A DNA stretch of 12,984 nt from Nitrospirota bacterium (GCA_016207865.1 JACQZD010000150.1:1-12984), one strand, 5' to 3'. Shown: positions 1 to 7,213, counted from the stretch's first letter. Notes: a model not told the origin generated them from the sequence alone. Program-made: numbers and translations.

Positions 1-1
1 G

Positions 2-100
2 GCATTATGTGATGGACCGAATATGATAAGACTGGATGAAGTGGAAAAGATTCTACTGACTGTCAAAGCTATTAATGAATTAATTAAAAAACCTTCGTAA
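2..100 (+). CDS. C-terminal end of an unrecognised plus-strand protein (5' end outside window)
   Basis: An open frame enters from the left edge and runs 32 codons to a TAA at 98-100. The visible tail contains the stretch IRLDEVEKILLTVKAINELI, which looks like an amphipathic helix ending in lysines. I do not recognise the family. It faces the universal-stress gene tail to tail with only 15 bp between the two stop codons, and I see no terminator hairpin there. The base composition is AT-rich like the stress gene and unlike the division cluster. It could be chance, because only 32 codons are visible, but the lack of stops and the ordinary amino-acid make-up favour a real gene end. Confidence 0.4.
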   Translation, partial: ALCDGPNMIRLDEVEKILLTVKAINELIKKPS

Positions 101-115
101 CCCCTGTAAGACTTC

Positions 116-523
116 TTAAACTGTCTTTCCTATTAAAACAGAGCATTCAGAATGGCCAAGAATATGTCTGGATACACTTCCCAGCATACCTTTGATTCCT
201 CTCATACCTTTACTCCCAACTACAATTATGTCTGCTTTTAACGTCTTTGCTGTATTTAATATCTCTAAAGTTGGGTCTCCTTCTTTTGTTAAACTATTTA
301 TATTTGTGAATCTATCACTTAAGAATTCAAGCGCTTGTGCAATTATTTTTTCTGATTCCTTAACTGCTATTGATCTGATCTCTGATGCAACCTTTTTAAT
401 TCTTTCATCTATTTCTATGTGAAACCTTTCAGGTATATCCAGACCTGACTGTATTACATGCAGGACAGTTATTTCTGTGTCATCATAAAATGGTATAGAG
501 GTTAAAAACCTTCCAGTCTCCAT
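116..523 (-). CDS. Universal stress protein (UspA family), N-terminus missing or degraded
   Basis: The 135 residues match the UspA/Usp fold from its first core strand onward. ITVLHVIQ is the usual strand after the first helix, ADIIVVGSKG is the strand before the nucleotide loop, and GSKGMRGIKGMLGS resembles the ATP-binding loop (G-2x-G-8x-G-S here, against the more common 9x). The tail SECSVLIGK is typical. Usp proteins normally have about 20 further N-terminal residues with the first strand and an aspartate. The same frame stays open upstream to a stop at 608-610 and reads AYSKYFVYHKSFAMETG, which resembles the missing part but has no good start codon. An ATG at 598-600 lies in another frame. 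Either translation begins at 523, giving a truncated protein, or the 5' end is frameshifted. Usp proteins act in the cytoplasm under stress; the exact role is unknown. No clear ribosome site precedes 523. Confidence 0.75.
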   Translation of the reverse strand: METGRFLTSIPFYDDTEITVLHVIQSGLDIPERFHIEIDERIKKVASEIRSIAVKESEKIIAQALEFLSDRFTNINSLTKEGDPTLEILNTAKTLKADIIVVGSKGMRGIKGMLGSVSRHILGHSECSVLIGKTV

Positions 524-615
524 AGCAAAAGATTTGTGATAAACAAAATATTTGGAGTAAGCCTTTAAAAGATATATATTATTAGATATAATACCTTCAT
601 ATTTTATCTATAGTT

Positions 616-1622
616 CTATAACAAAATAGAGATGGGGAAGAAGAAGTCATTACAGAAAAAACCCGAATCTTTGGAAAGTATCCTTTCAGAGCCTTTCAGG
701 GCCACATTTTCCCTTGAGGGCCTCCACCTTCCATATGAAGGCATTACTGCCTTCGGCGCCTCTTCAAAGCCGGTTGCAATAACCGTCACCATTACATCAT
801 CGTCAAGGTCTGAATCAATCACCGAGCCGAAAATTATGTTGGCATCTTCATGCGCCGCATCGCTGACAAGGCTTGAAGCCTCGTTCACCTCATGCAAAGA
901 TAAGGAGGGGCCCTGTTCTCGCCGGCTGCACTGCCTACTCCCATAAGAGCCTTTCCGCTGTCTTTTAAGATTGTTTTTATGTCTGCAAAGTCATGATTTA
1001 TAAGTCCGGGCACAAGTATCAAATCAGAAATGCCCTTGATGGCCTGCCTCAGGACATCATTTGCAATTCTAAGGCTTTCAAGCCATGTCGTATGTTTGTC
1101 TGTTATGCTCAGGAGCCTCTGGTTCTGCACCACTATTACGGAATCAACATATCTCTTCAGCTCCTTTATGCCCTGCTCTGCATTTTTCGCCCTCTTACTG
1201 CCTTCAAAGATAAACGGCTTTGTCACAACCGCAGTGGTAAGTATCCCAAGCTCTTTTGCAATCTCTGCAATAACAGGAGCCGCTCCGGTCCCGGTGCCGC
1301 CGCCCATGCCTGCGGTGATGAACACCATGTCAGCGCCTTTTATGGTGTCGGCAATAACTTCCCTGTCATCAAGCGCCGCCTGCCTCCCTATTTCAGGATA
1401 GGCGCCTGCCCCAAGCCCGTTTGTCAGGTCTGCGCCTATCTGAATCTTCTGATGCGCAAGAGAAGAGTCAATAGCCTGCATGTCGGTATTTACAACGATG
1501 AACTCAATGCCGTGGATGCCTGCGGCTATCATGCCGTTTACCGCATTGCCCCCGCCTCCGCCTACGCCCACCACTTTTATTTTTGCTGAATTCTTCACCT
1601 CTTCAAATTCAAATATTTTCAT
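616..1622 (-). pseudogene. ftsZ: Cell-division GTPase FtsZ, broken by an out-of-frame internal deletion
   Basis: FtsZ is the tubulin-like GTPase that polymerises into the division ring. The first frame (1622 to 885) carries the nucleotide loops: VGVGGGGGNAV near residues 18-28, the signature GGGTGTG at 108-114, and the T7 catalytic loop with N209, D211 and D214. At GENRA (residues 234-238, about position 910) the frame runs off into PPYLCMR and stops. The second frame (897 to 616) resumes with LHEVNEASSLVSDAAHEDAN and continues through VTVIATGF. About 30 family residues between GENRA and the GPSLSL just before LHEVNEA (the AAEKAISSPLL... segment) are absent. By family spacing this is a deletion of about 90 bp that also shifts the frame. 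The C-terminus ends in FFFPISILL rather than the usual DIPTFLR-type peptide that binds FtsA. A G-rich ribosome site (1625-1631) lies just upstream of the ATG. ftsZ is the last cluster gene, 235 bp after ftsA. It is a real gene remnant or an assembly error; as written it cannot make a working FtsZ. Confidence 0.85.
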
Positions 1623-1640
1623 ATCTCCCCCTTTTTTTAG

Positions 1641-1661
1641 TTAAATTTAAAATTAAAAATT
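1641..1661. repeat. Short AT-rich heptad run upstream of ftsZ
   Basis: Three 7-bp units, TTAAATT, TAAAATT and AAAAATT, lie just upstream of the ftsZ ribosome site. This is the weakest of the heptad arrays, and AT richness alone could produce it. Confidence 0.4.
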
Positions 1662-1680
1662 AAGGTTCCTTAACTCTTAT

Positions 1681-1825
1681 AAGCCTGTTGAAAAACTTTT
1701 TTTATTCCTTTATCCGTCATTCCCGTGAAAACGGGAATCCAGTCTTTTCAATATGATTCTGGATACCCGCTTTCGCGGGTATGACAAACTTTAATATTGA
1801 AACAGTCTTTTTCAACAGCCTGTTA
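1681..1825. mobile_element. Putative MITE-like element: terminal inverted repeats around a twin-hairpin core
   Basis: The ends are imperfect inverted copies: CCTGTTGAAAAACT at the left and AGTCTTTTTCAACAG at the right. Inside, 1716-1785 is bounded by GTCAT and ATGAC and holds two perfect 8-bp stems with 4-base loops: ATTCCCGT/ACGGGAAT (1719-1738) and ATACCCGC/GCGGGTAT (1763-1782). A further inverted pair, ATCCAG/CTGGAT, sits between them. There is no reading frame for a transposase, so any movement would need an enzyme from elsewhere. It fills most of the gap between ftsA and ftsZ. Whether it also acts as a transcript-processing or attenuation site is unknown. Two separate elements, one nested in the other, is an equally good reading. 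Confidence 0.6.
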
Positions 1826-1828
1826 CCC

Positions 1829-1863
1829 CTTAACTCATAACTCTTAACTTATAACTCTTAGTT
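1829..1863. repeat. Heptad array overlapping the 3' end of ftsA
   Basis: Five 7-bp units on the plus strand: CTTAACT, CATAACT, CTTAACT, TATAACT, CTTAGTT. The ftsA stop codon (1858-1860) lies in the last unit, so the array supplies the end of the gene. Confidence 0.75.
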
Positions 1864-3105
1864 TAGAACCCCCAGCTTTTCCCTCACCCACATTCTTGCC
1901 TTATTCACTCTGCCCGCCATGCCTGAAAATGAGAAAAAGTTTTCACCATTAAGGCTTCTCTCCCTCATTATCTCCCTTGCGCCGTAAAGCACAAGCCCGG
2001 CCCCTGCCGCATATGCCGGACTGCTTACAATATCGGCGCCTTTTGCAATACCCTTAGGCTTCCCAACCCTTACAGGAAGTTCAAGTATGTTTTCAGCTAT
2101 GGTCTCTATGCCATTCATAAGCGCCGCGCCTCCGGTCAGGACCACACCTGATGCAAGCGTATTGTAATAGCTGCTTTTTCTTATGTCCTCCTTAACAAGG
2201 CTGAATAACTCCTCCGCCCTGGGCTGAAGTATCTCAATCAGATGCTGTCTCGGCACTGTTCTGCCCGGCTTGTCTCCGGCGTATGTAATCTCTATTTCTT
2301 CACCGGGATTAATCATGGACCTAAGGGTGCAGCCGTAATTCTTTTTTATCCTTTCTGCCTCTGGCGTCTGCGTCCTTAACCCGATTGCGACGTCGTTTGT
2401 AAAATTGCCGCCGCCGATTGACAAAACAGCTGTGTGGCACAGGCTGCCGCCGCAAAACAGCGTAATGCCTGTGGTCCCTCCGCCAATATCTATAACCCCT
2501 GCCCCGACATCTTTTTCACCGTCCGCAAGCACTGCGCCTGCGGATGCAAAAGGCTCAAATATAATATCAATCACATTAAGCCCCGCCCTCTGGCAGCTCT
2601 TTAAAAGGTTCTGCACCGATGTAACGGCGGCTGTCACTATCTGCACCTTGACTTCAAGTCTCACGCCTGTCATTCCCCTCGGGTCATTAATCCCGTTCTG
2701 CCCGTCCACAGTAAAACCTGTCGGGATTACATGAAGCACTTCTTTATTAACCGGAAGCGGCATGGCCCGCGCTGCATCCATAACCCTCTCTATATCCCTT
2801 GGTCCTATTTCCTTATCCTTTACGGCTATCACGCCGTTGCTTAAAGAACTGCTTATCCTGCTCTCAGCTATTCCAGCGTATACTGCCTTTATTTCAACGC
2901 CTGTCATAGCCTCCGCCTCTTCCAGGGCCCTGCTTATTGCCTGCGCTGCGTTCTCAATATCAACGACAACGCCTTTTTTTATCCCGGCTGAAGGGACCTC
3001 TCCGAGGCCGATAACATCTACGCCGTTTTCTCTAATCTCTCCCACAACAACGCATATCTTTGTTGAACCGGCATCAAGTCCTGCTATGAGATCTCCCTTT
3101 CTCAT
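1858..3105 (-). CDS. ftsA: Cell-division protein FtsA, actin-like membrane tether for FtsZ
   Basis: FtsA is an actin-family ATPase that anchors FtsZ filaments to the inner membrane and recruits later division proteins. The 415 residues show the phosphate-1 motif GLDAGSTKICVVVGE at the start, then the FtsA-specific 1C (SHS2) region with EVLHVIPTGFTVDG near 125-138. The phosphate-2 motif DIGGGTTGITLF follows near 205-216, and the adenosine motif GVVLTGGAALMNG near 318-330. The end, VNKARMWVREKLGVLN, is a basic amphipathic helix, the usual membrane anchor. Length is typical. The ATG overlaps the ftsQ stop as ATGA (4 bp), so translation is probably coupled. The stop codon falls inside a 7-bp repeat array, yet the anchor helix looks intact. 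No inactivating changes are visible, in contrast to its usual partner ftsZ next door. Confidence 0.96.
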   Translation of the reverse strand: MRKGDLIAGLDAGSTKICVVVGEIRENGVDVIGLGEVPSAGIKKGVVVDIENAAQAISRALEEAEAMTGVEIKAVYAGIAESRISSSLSNGVIAVKDKEIGPRDIERVMDAARAMPLPVNKEVLHVIPTGFTVDGQNGINDPRGMTGVRLEVKVQIVTAAVTSVQNLLKSCQRAGLNVIDIIFEPFASAGAVLADGEKDVGAGVIDIGGGTTGITLFCGGSLCHTAVLSIGGGNFTNDVAIGLRTQTPEAERIKKNYGCTLRSMINPGEEIEITYAGDKPGRTVPRQHLIEILQPRAEELFSLVKEDIRKSSYYNTLASGVVLTGGAALMNGIETIAENILELPVRVGKPKGIAKGADIVSSPAYAAGAGLVLYGAREIMRERSLNGENFFSFSGMAGRVNKARMWVREKLGVLN

Positions 3106-3902
3106 TTTTTCTTACCCCTCTTTGACGGCAGACTGCTCTCCTGTTTAACAGGCTGAACTATTACCCGGCCTGCAAACCTGAGGTCAATATATTCCACGGC
3201 TATGCCCCTTCTTATAATCTCTTCCTCAAGGTCTTTCCACCTTTTCAGTTTATCGTCGTAATTTCCATAGCCGACCTTGAAAATCTCACCGTCCATATTC
3301 ATAGAAAGACCGTAAGGTTTTAAGGTAATCTCAATTGAATCCTTTTCCGCAAGAAATCCCTCCTCAGAAAGCGCATCTATCAGCCTCAGGGCCTCAACTA
3401 CGTCTGCCTTGCTGTTTCTGTAGTCTATGCCTGTAATCACCGGAAGAAACGGAGTCTTTTCCTCTTTAATCGTCTCCAATATATTCCCTCTCCCGTCCAT
3501 GAGATACAGGCTCCCGTTGAAATTAAGAATTGCCTTTGCCGTTGTCTCTTCAATACTTACCCTCAGGGTGTCCGGATACTCTTTTCTTAAAAACACCTCT
3601 TTGACCCAAGGCTGTGTCCTAAGCGTCCGGTCAATATCCTTAAGAGAAACCCTTAACAGGCCCTTTGCAGTTTCAGATGTCATTGCGTCCCTGATATCAT
3701 TCTCCTCAATATTTTCATTGCCTGTGACAATAATATTTCTTACCGGGAATACGCCGGTTGATAACCTTATTGCAAATACAATAACTGCAATAACGGCTAT
3801 CAGGGACAAGGCTATTCCCCCCCGCTTGAAATACATCAGCAGTTTCTCTCCGCGGCGGTAAGCAGATTTTCCGTTCTTATTCTTTAGCCTCTTTAACTGC
3901 AA
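3102..3902 (-). CDS. ftsQ: Cell-division protein FtsQ (POTRA-domain divisome protein)
   Basis: FtsQ is a bitopic inner-membrane protein that links early and late divisome parts through FtsB and FtsL. The protein has a basic cytoplasmic start of about 28 residues. One membrane helix follows (GIALSLIAVIAVIVFAI, about 29-45), and then a periplasmic POTRA domain beginning VRNIIVTGNENIEENDI and including QPWVKEVFLRKEYPDTLRVS. The rest forms the FtsQ C-terminal domain with IEYIDLRF-like text near the end (VEYIDLRFAGRVIV). The 266 residues are normal. The start chosen is TTG at 3902, which overlaps ddl by 26 bp and has a GAGGAG site 10 nt upstream; the ATG of residue 23 is an alternative that would shorten the cytoplasmic tail. 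It shares a 4-bp ATGA overlap with ftsA. Confidence 0.93.
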   Translation of the reverse strand: MQLKRLKNKNGKSAYRRGEKLLMYFKRGGIALSLIAVIAVIVFAIRLSTGVFPVRNIIVTGNENIEENDIRDAMTSETAKGLLRVSLKDIDRTLRTQPWVKEVFLRKEYPDTLRVSIEETTAKAILNFNGSLYLMDGRGNILETIKEEKTPFLPVITGIDYRNSKADVVEALRLIDALSEEGFLAEKDSIEITLKPYGLSMNMDGEIFKVGYGNYDDKLKRWKDLEEEIIRRGIAVEYIDLRFAGRVIVQPVKQESSLPSKRGKKK

Positions 3903-4851
3903 TCTTGATTATCTCCTCTATTAAATCTTTAAAGCTCATGCCTGCCGACTGCGCTATCTTTGGAAACAGGCTCGTGCCGGTCATGCCCGGCAGTGTGTTT
4001 ACTTCAAGCACATACGGAATTCCCTGAGCATCTATTTTTAAATCAACCCTCGTGGCTCCGGAACAGCAGAGCGCAGTATACGCCTTAAGCGCAGTGTCTT
4101 TAGCCTTTTCATATATTGCCTCATCAATCCCCGGCGGGATTATATATTCAGTCAGGCCTGATGTATATTTAGCCTCATAGTTATAGAATTCCAGCGAAGG
4201 CTTCACCTCAACTCCGCCCAAAACCCTGCTTCCGAGTATCCCTATATGGACTTCCGGGCCTTCTATGAATTTTTCAATTATTGCGCGGCTGCCGAACTGA
4301 AATGCCTTATCCAGCGCCCCGGTCAGGCTGTTCCCGTCTTTTACTATACTTATCCCTATGCTTGAGCCTTCTTCCGCAGGCTTTACAACCCACGGCATAT
4401 CAAAACCGGTTTTGAGTTCGGAGTTTTGAGTTTGAGTCTTAGAATCTTTTCCTGAACGCCGAACGCCGGACACTGAACGCTGAACAACAACAAACGGCGG
4501 GACCGGCAGTCCGTGATATGAAAATATTTTTTTTGAAGCCTCCTTATCCATTGCGACAGCGGACGCCATAATTCCGGAGCCTGTATAAGGAATTCTCATA
4601 ACCTCAAGCAGTCCCTGTATCGCCCCGTTTTCTCCGATGCCGCCATGAAGCGCAAGAAAGACAAGCTTCACCTTTTCCTTCTTAAGCGTATTGACAAGGT
4701 CTTTGCCTGCGTCAATAGGGACTGAATTGTAGCCGAGTTCCTGAAGCGCCTGATATACCGCAAGCCCGCTCCTCATGGAAATATCTCTTTCAGATGAAAG
4801 TCCGCCCATTAGAATGCCGATTTTTTTTGTTGTAACAAGTTCCTTAGTCAT
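3877..4851 (-). CDS. ddl: D-alanine--D-alanine ligase with a repeat-encoded insert
   Basis: Ddl joins two D-alanines using ATP, making the dipeptide that MurF adds to the peptidoglycan precursor. It is a cytoplasmic ATP-grasp enzyme. Motifs in order: GGLSSERDISMRSG (16-29), ALHGGIGENGAIQG (67-80), YTGSGIMASAVAMDKEASK (89-107), WVVKPAEEGSSIG (154-166) and the metal and substrate motif EVNTLPGMTGTSL (283-295). Residues about 123-148 are a low-complexity, polar stretch ending TQTQNSELKTG between the N-terminal domain and the ATP-grasp core. Two arrays of 7-bp repeats encode it, and it makes this linker roughly 15-20 residues longer than usual. All catalytic motifs remain, so the enzyme is probably active. 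The ATG follows a GGGAG site. The murB remnant ends 127 bp upstream, across a hairpin element. Confidence 0.95.
   Translation of the reverse strand: MTKELVTTKKIGILMGGLSSERDISMRSGLAVYQALQELGYNSVPIDAGKDLVNTLKKEKVKLVFLALHGGIGENGAIQGLLEVMRIPYTGSGIMASAVAMDKEASKKIFSYHGLPVPPFVVVQRSVSGVRRSGKDSKTQTQNSELKTGFDMPWVVKPAEEGSSIGISIVKDGNSLTGALDKAFQFGSRAIIEKFIEGPEVHIGILGSRVLGGVEVKPSLEFYNYEAKYTSGLTEYIIPPGIDEAIYEKAKDTALKAYTALCCSGATRVDLKIDAQGIPYVLEVNTLPGMTGTSLFPKIAQSAGMSFKDLIEEIIKIAVKEAKE
3913..3918 (-). promoter_or_regulatory. Ribosome binding site for the TTG start of ftsQ
   Basis: The minus strand reads GAGGAG, 10 nt before the TTG at 3902, within the last codons of ddl. It supports the TTG start and suggests reinitiation after ddl. 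The spacing is slightly long. Confidence 0.55.
4410..4485. repeat. Two heptad arrays inside ddl
   Basis: Plus strand 4410-4430 reads TTTTGAG, TTCGGAG, TTTTGAG. Plus strand 4453-4485 reads TGAACGC, CGAACGC, CGGACAC, TGAACGC and TGAAC. Together they encode residues 123-148 of Ddl without breaking the frame. Confidence 0.75.
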
Positions 4852-4894
4852 AACACTCCCGTTCGGTTAAAAAATGATTAGATATTAATCAATT

Positions 4895-4962
4895 GTCATT
4901 CCGGCTTGTCCGGAATCTTTCTTCATGAAGGATTCCCGACGCGCTTCGCTTGCGGGAATGAC
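4895..4962. repeat. Twin-hairpin intergenic repeat between ddl and murB
   Basis: The 68-bp element is bounded by GTCATTCC and GGAATGAC. It contains a 7-bp stem ATTCCGG/CCGGAAT (4898-4916), a small palindrome CTTCATGAAG (4921-4930), and a second stem ATTCCCG/CGGGAAT (4932-4959). It resembles the core of the element at 1716-1785, so this is a dispersed repeat family. There is no T-tract, so an intrinsic terminator is unlikely. Confidence 0.65.
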
Positions 4963-4978
4963 ATTTATTTCTGGAATA

Positions 4979-5828
4979 TTATCCCTCCTTCCCTATAATC
5001 TTTATCTCAGGCTCAAGCATATTGCCGGTGCGCTCCCTGACTTTTTTTTTAACAATCTCCATAAGCTTAATAAAATCCCTGCATGAAGCCCGGCCCTTGT
5101 TAATAAAATAATTGGCATGGAGCATGCTCACCTCTGCCTCTCCTGTCTTTAGCCCCTTGCATCCGGCTGCATCTATCAGCCTTCCGGCAGAGTCGCCGCC
5201 GGGGTTTTTAAAGACACACCCCGCAGAGCGTTCACCGAGAGGCTGCGTCAGCTTTTTCTTTTTCAAAAATTCCCTTATGCGCCAGGTCGCAGCCTCATGG
5301 CTGTCTTTCTTAAGCACAATGTTTGCGCGCAGGTTTACCGCATTATCAGGGATATTCGGCCTCAATGACATCCTTAATTTCAGCTCCGAAGGAGCCTGCA
5401 TTCATATAAACAGCTCCGCCGACGCTTCCCGGAATACCTGCAAGCGCCTCAAGGCCCGAATAGCCTTTTTTACCCGTGAAATTTATCAGGGCCGGAAGCG
5501 ATACGCCTGCCTCAACAAAAAACATCGCCTCCCCGCCTTCATCCTGAATGACTTCAATCCTCTTAAATGCCTCCATGGAAACTGCTATGCCCTCAATCCC
5601 GCCATCCCTCACAAGCAGGTTGGTCCCGGCTCCGAGTATAAAAACAGGCAGTTTCTGCGCCTTTGCGGCAATGAGAAGATTTTTCAGCGACAAAATATTC
5701 TCAGGAAATGCCAAGACCTCAGCAGCACCTCCTATCCTTAAAGACGTATGCGCCGACATAGGCTCATCAAACTTAACCATGCCTTTAAAACCGCCCGCCT
5801 CAAAAATCTTTTTTAATTCATCCTTCAT
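4979..5828 (-). pseudogene. murB: UDP-N-acetylenolpyruvoylglucosamine reductase MurB, broken by an out-of-frame deletion
   Basis: MurB uses FAD and NADPH to reduce UDP-GlcNAc-enolpyruvate to UDP-MurNAc. The first frame (5828 to 5346) has the FAD-domain motifs SAHTSLRIGGAAEV, FILGAGTNLLV and LEALAGIPGSVGGAVYMNAG. It then stops shortly after IKDVIEAE. A second frame (5401 to 4979) becomes MurB-like from NIPDNAV (near 5350) and carries TQPLGERSAGCVFKNPGGDSAGRLI, the active-site region, ending EPEIKIIGKEG. The segment that usually lies between (about 26 residues ending in a GYRHS-like motif) is absent. Judged by family spacing, about 75-80 bp is missing, which also shifts the frame. The active-site position often held by Ser is Cys here, a common variant. 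The start overlaps the murC stop as ATGA. Apart from the gap, both halves look well conserved, suggesting a recent event or an assembly fault. Confidence 0.87.
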
Positions 5829-7210
5829 CCCTCAACCTTCTTTTTTAAAAACTCCTCCCCAATCTTCCATACATCCCCTGCGCCGAGCGTAAGCAGCATA
5901 TCTCCTGCCTTCAGCATGCTCGCAAGATATCCGGCAATCTTAGCCCTGTCTTTTATGTATTCAATGTCGCTGCCTGCCGCCTTTATTCCCTTAAATAAAA
6001 TTTCCGAGTTTATGCCGTTCAGCGGCTTCTCGCCTGCGGCGTAAATATCCATGAGCACTGCCTTGTCCGCATCTTTAAAGGCCCTGTAAAATTCATTCAG
6101 CATATCCCTGGTCCTTGTATACCTGTGCGGCTGGAAAAGGACCACGAGCCTGCCTGAATTAGGAGTCTGGCTTATTGCCCCTTTAGCTGCCCTAAGCGTT
6201 GCCATTATTTCCGTAGGATGATGTCCGTAGTCATCAAACACCCTTATTCCGGAGGCCTCGCCCTTAAATTCAAACCGTCTCTGCACACCGCTAAAGTTTT
6301 CAAGCGACTCTCTTACCTTATTCATCTCAAGCCCCAGTTCGCTTGCCACAGCAATAGCGGCAAGGCTGTTGCAAATGCTGTGAAGGCCTGGAAGCGGGAC
6401 AGTACAACTGCCAAGTGACACACCTCTGAAAACCGCCTCAAATTTTGCCCTCAGTCCCTCCATTTTTATATTCCTGCCTGTAAAGTCTGCCTGCTCATTT
6501 ATGCCGTAAGTGCGGCAGCTCCTCTGAACGCCGGGCAAAATTTCCCTTATGTATTCATTGTCCGAGCAGAGGATTGAAACCCCGTAAAACGGCACTTTAT
6601 TTATAAATGAGAGAAAGGCTGATTTTAATTCATCCATATTTTTGAAGAAATCCATGTGCTCTTTATCAATATTTGTAACCACTGCAATTGTCGGCGAGAG
6701 CTTAAGAAAGGACCCGTCGCTTTCATCCGCCTCTGCGACAAGAAATTCTCCCTGTCCGAGTTTTGCATTGCTTCCAATGCCTTTGAGCTTGCCTCCTATC
6801 ACAACTGTCGGGTCCAGTCCCCCTGCGGCCAGCACGCTTGCTATCAGAGATGTAGTTGTGGTCTTTCCATGCGCTCCTGCAATCAGCACGCTTTGCTTGA
6901 GTCTTGCAACCTCGGCCAGCATCTCGGCCCTCGGTATGACCGGTATTGACTGTTTTTTTGCAGACACCACTTCCGGGTTATCCTGCGAAACTGCCGAAGA
7001 CACGACAACAACATGCGCCCCGGAGACATTTTCAGCCTTATGCCCAATGGCTATATCAAGGCCCAACGACCTTAACCTCCTTATGTTTTCTGATTCCTTT
7101 ACATCCGAGCCCCTGACCTCATAGCCGAGATTCTTAAGGACCTCGGCAATGCCGCTCATTCCAATACCGCCTATGCCCACAAAATGCACTGTCTCAAATT
7201 TTTTCCACAT
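5825..7210 (-). CDS. murC: UDP-N-acetylmuramate--L-alanine ligase
   Basis: MurC adds the first amino acid, L-alanine, to UDP-MurNAc in the cytoplasm, using ATP. The 461 residues are a normal length. Visible motifs: HFVGIGGIGMSGIAE (9-23, UDP-sugar binding), the P-loop AGAHGKTTTTSL (111-122), the acidic pair in AEADESDGSF (159-168), NIDKEHMDFF (180-189), GVQRRFEFKG (308-317), and DDYGHHPTEI (326-335) followed by FQPHRYTRTRD. These are the Mur-ligase residues for ATP and metal. A short SQTPNSG stretch near 347-353 looks like a small degenerate repeat insertion in a surface loop. The ATG at 7210 has AGGA a few bases upstream, supplied by the heptad array that also holds the murG stop. It is read with murG (12-bp gap) and murB (ATGA overlap). 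Confidence 0.97.
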   Translation of the reverse strand: MWKKFETVHFVGIGGIGMSGIAEVLKNLGYEVRGSDVKESENIRRLRSLGLDIAIGHKAENVSGAHVVVVSSAVSQDNPEVVSAKKQSIPVIPRAEMLAEVARLKQSVLIAGAHGKTTTTSLIASVLAAGGLDPTVVIGGKLKGIGSNAKLGQGEFLVAEADESDGSFLKLSPTIAVVTNIDKEHMDFFKNMDELKSAFLSFINKVPFYGVSILCSDNEYIREILPGVQRSCRTYGINEQADFTGRNIKMEGLRAKFEAVFRGVSLGSCTVPLPGLHSICNSLAAIAVASELGLEMNKVRESLENFSGVQRRFEFKGEASGIRVFDDYGHHPTEIMATLRAAKGAISQTPNSGRLVVLFQPHRYTRTRDMLNEFYRAFKDADKAVLMDIYAAGEKPLNGINSEILFKGIKAAGSDIEYIKDRAKIAGYLASMLKAGDMLLTLGAGDVWKIGEEFLKKKVEG

Positions 7211-7213
7211 AAT

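Noticed and set aside
885..925. Programmed ribosomal frameshift in ftsZ
   Set aside because: A slip could change frame but could not restore the roughly 30 conserved residues missing at the join, and no slippery run with a downstream structure is visible.
632..1589. Plus-strand open frames opposite ftsZ
   Set aside because: They are mirror readings of a conserved coding region, with no family resemblance and no ribosome sites.
4895..4962. Intrinsic terminator between murB and ddl
   Set aside because: The hairpins have no following T-tract on the coding strand, and ddl, ftsQ and ftsA continue in the same direction.
5340..5401. Two separate small genes instead of a broken murB
   Set aside because: The second frame only resembles MurB from NIPDNAV onward, its first residues are an out-of-frame reading of the first half, and neither part is a complete enzyme.
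6140..6180. A further heptad array in murC encoding SQTPNSG
   Set aside because: Only about two poor units can be seen, too few to claim an array; it may be an old remnant.
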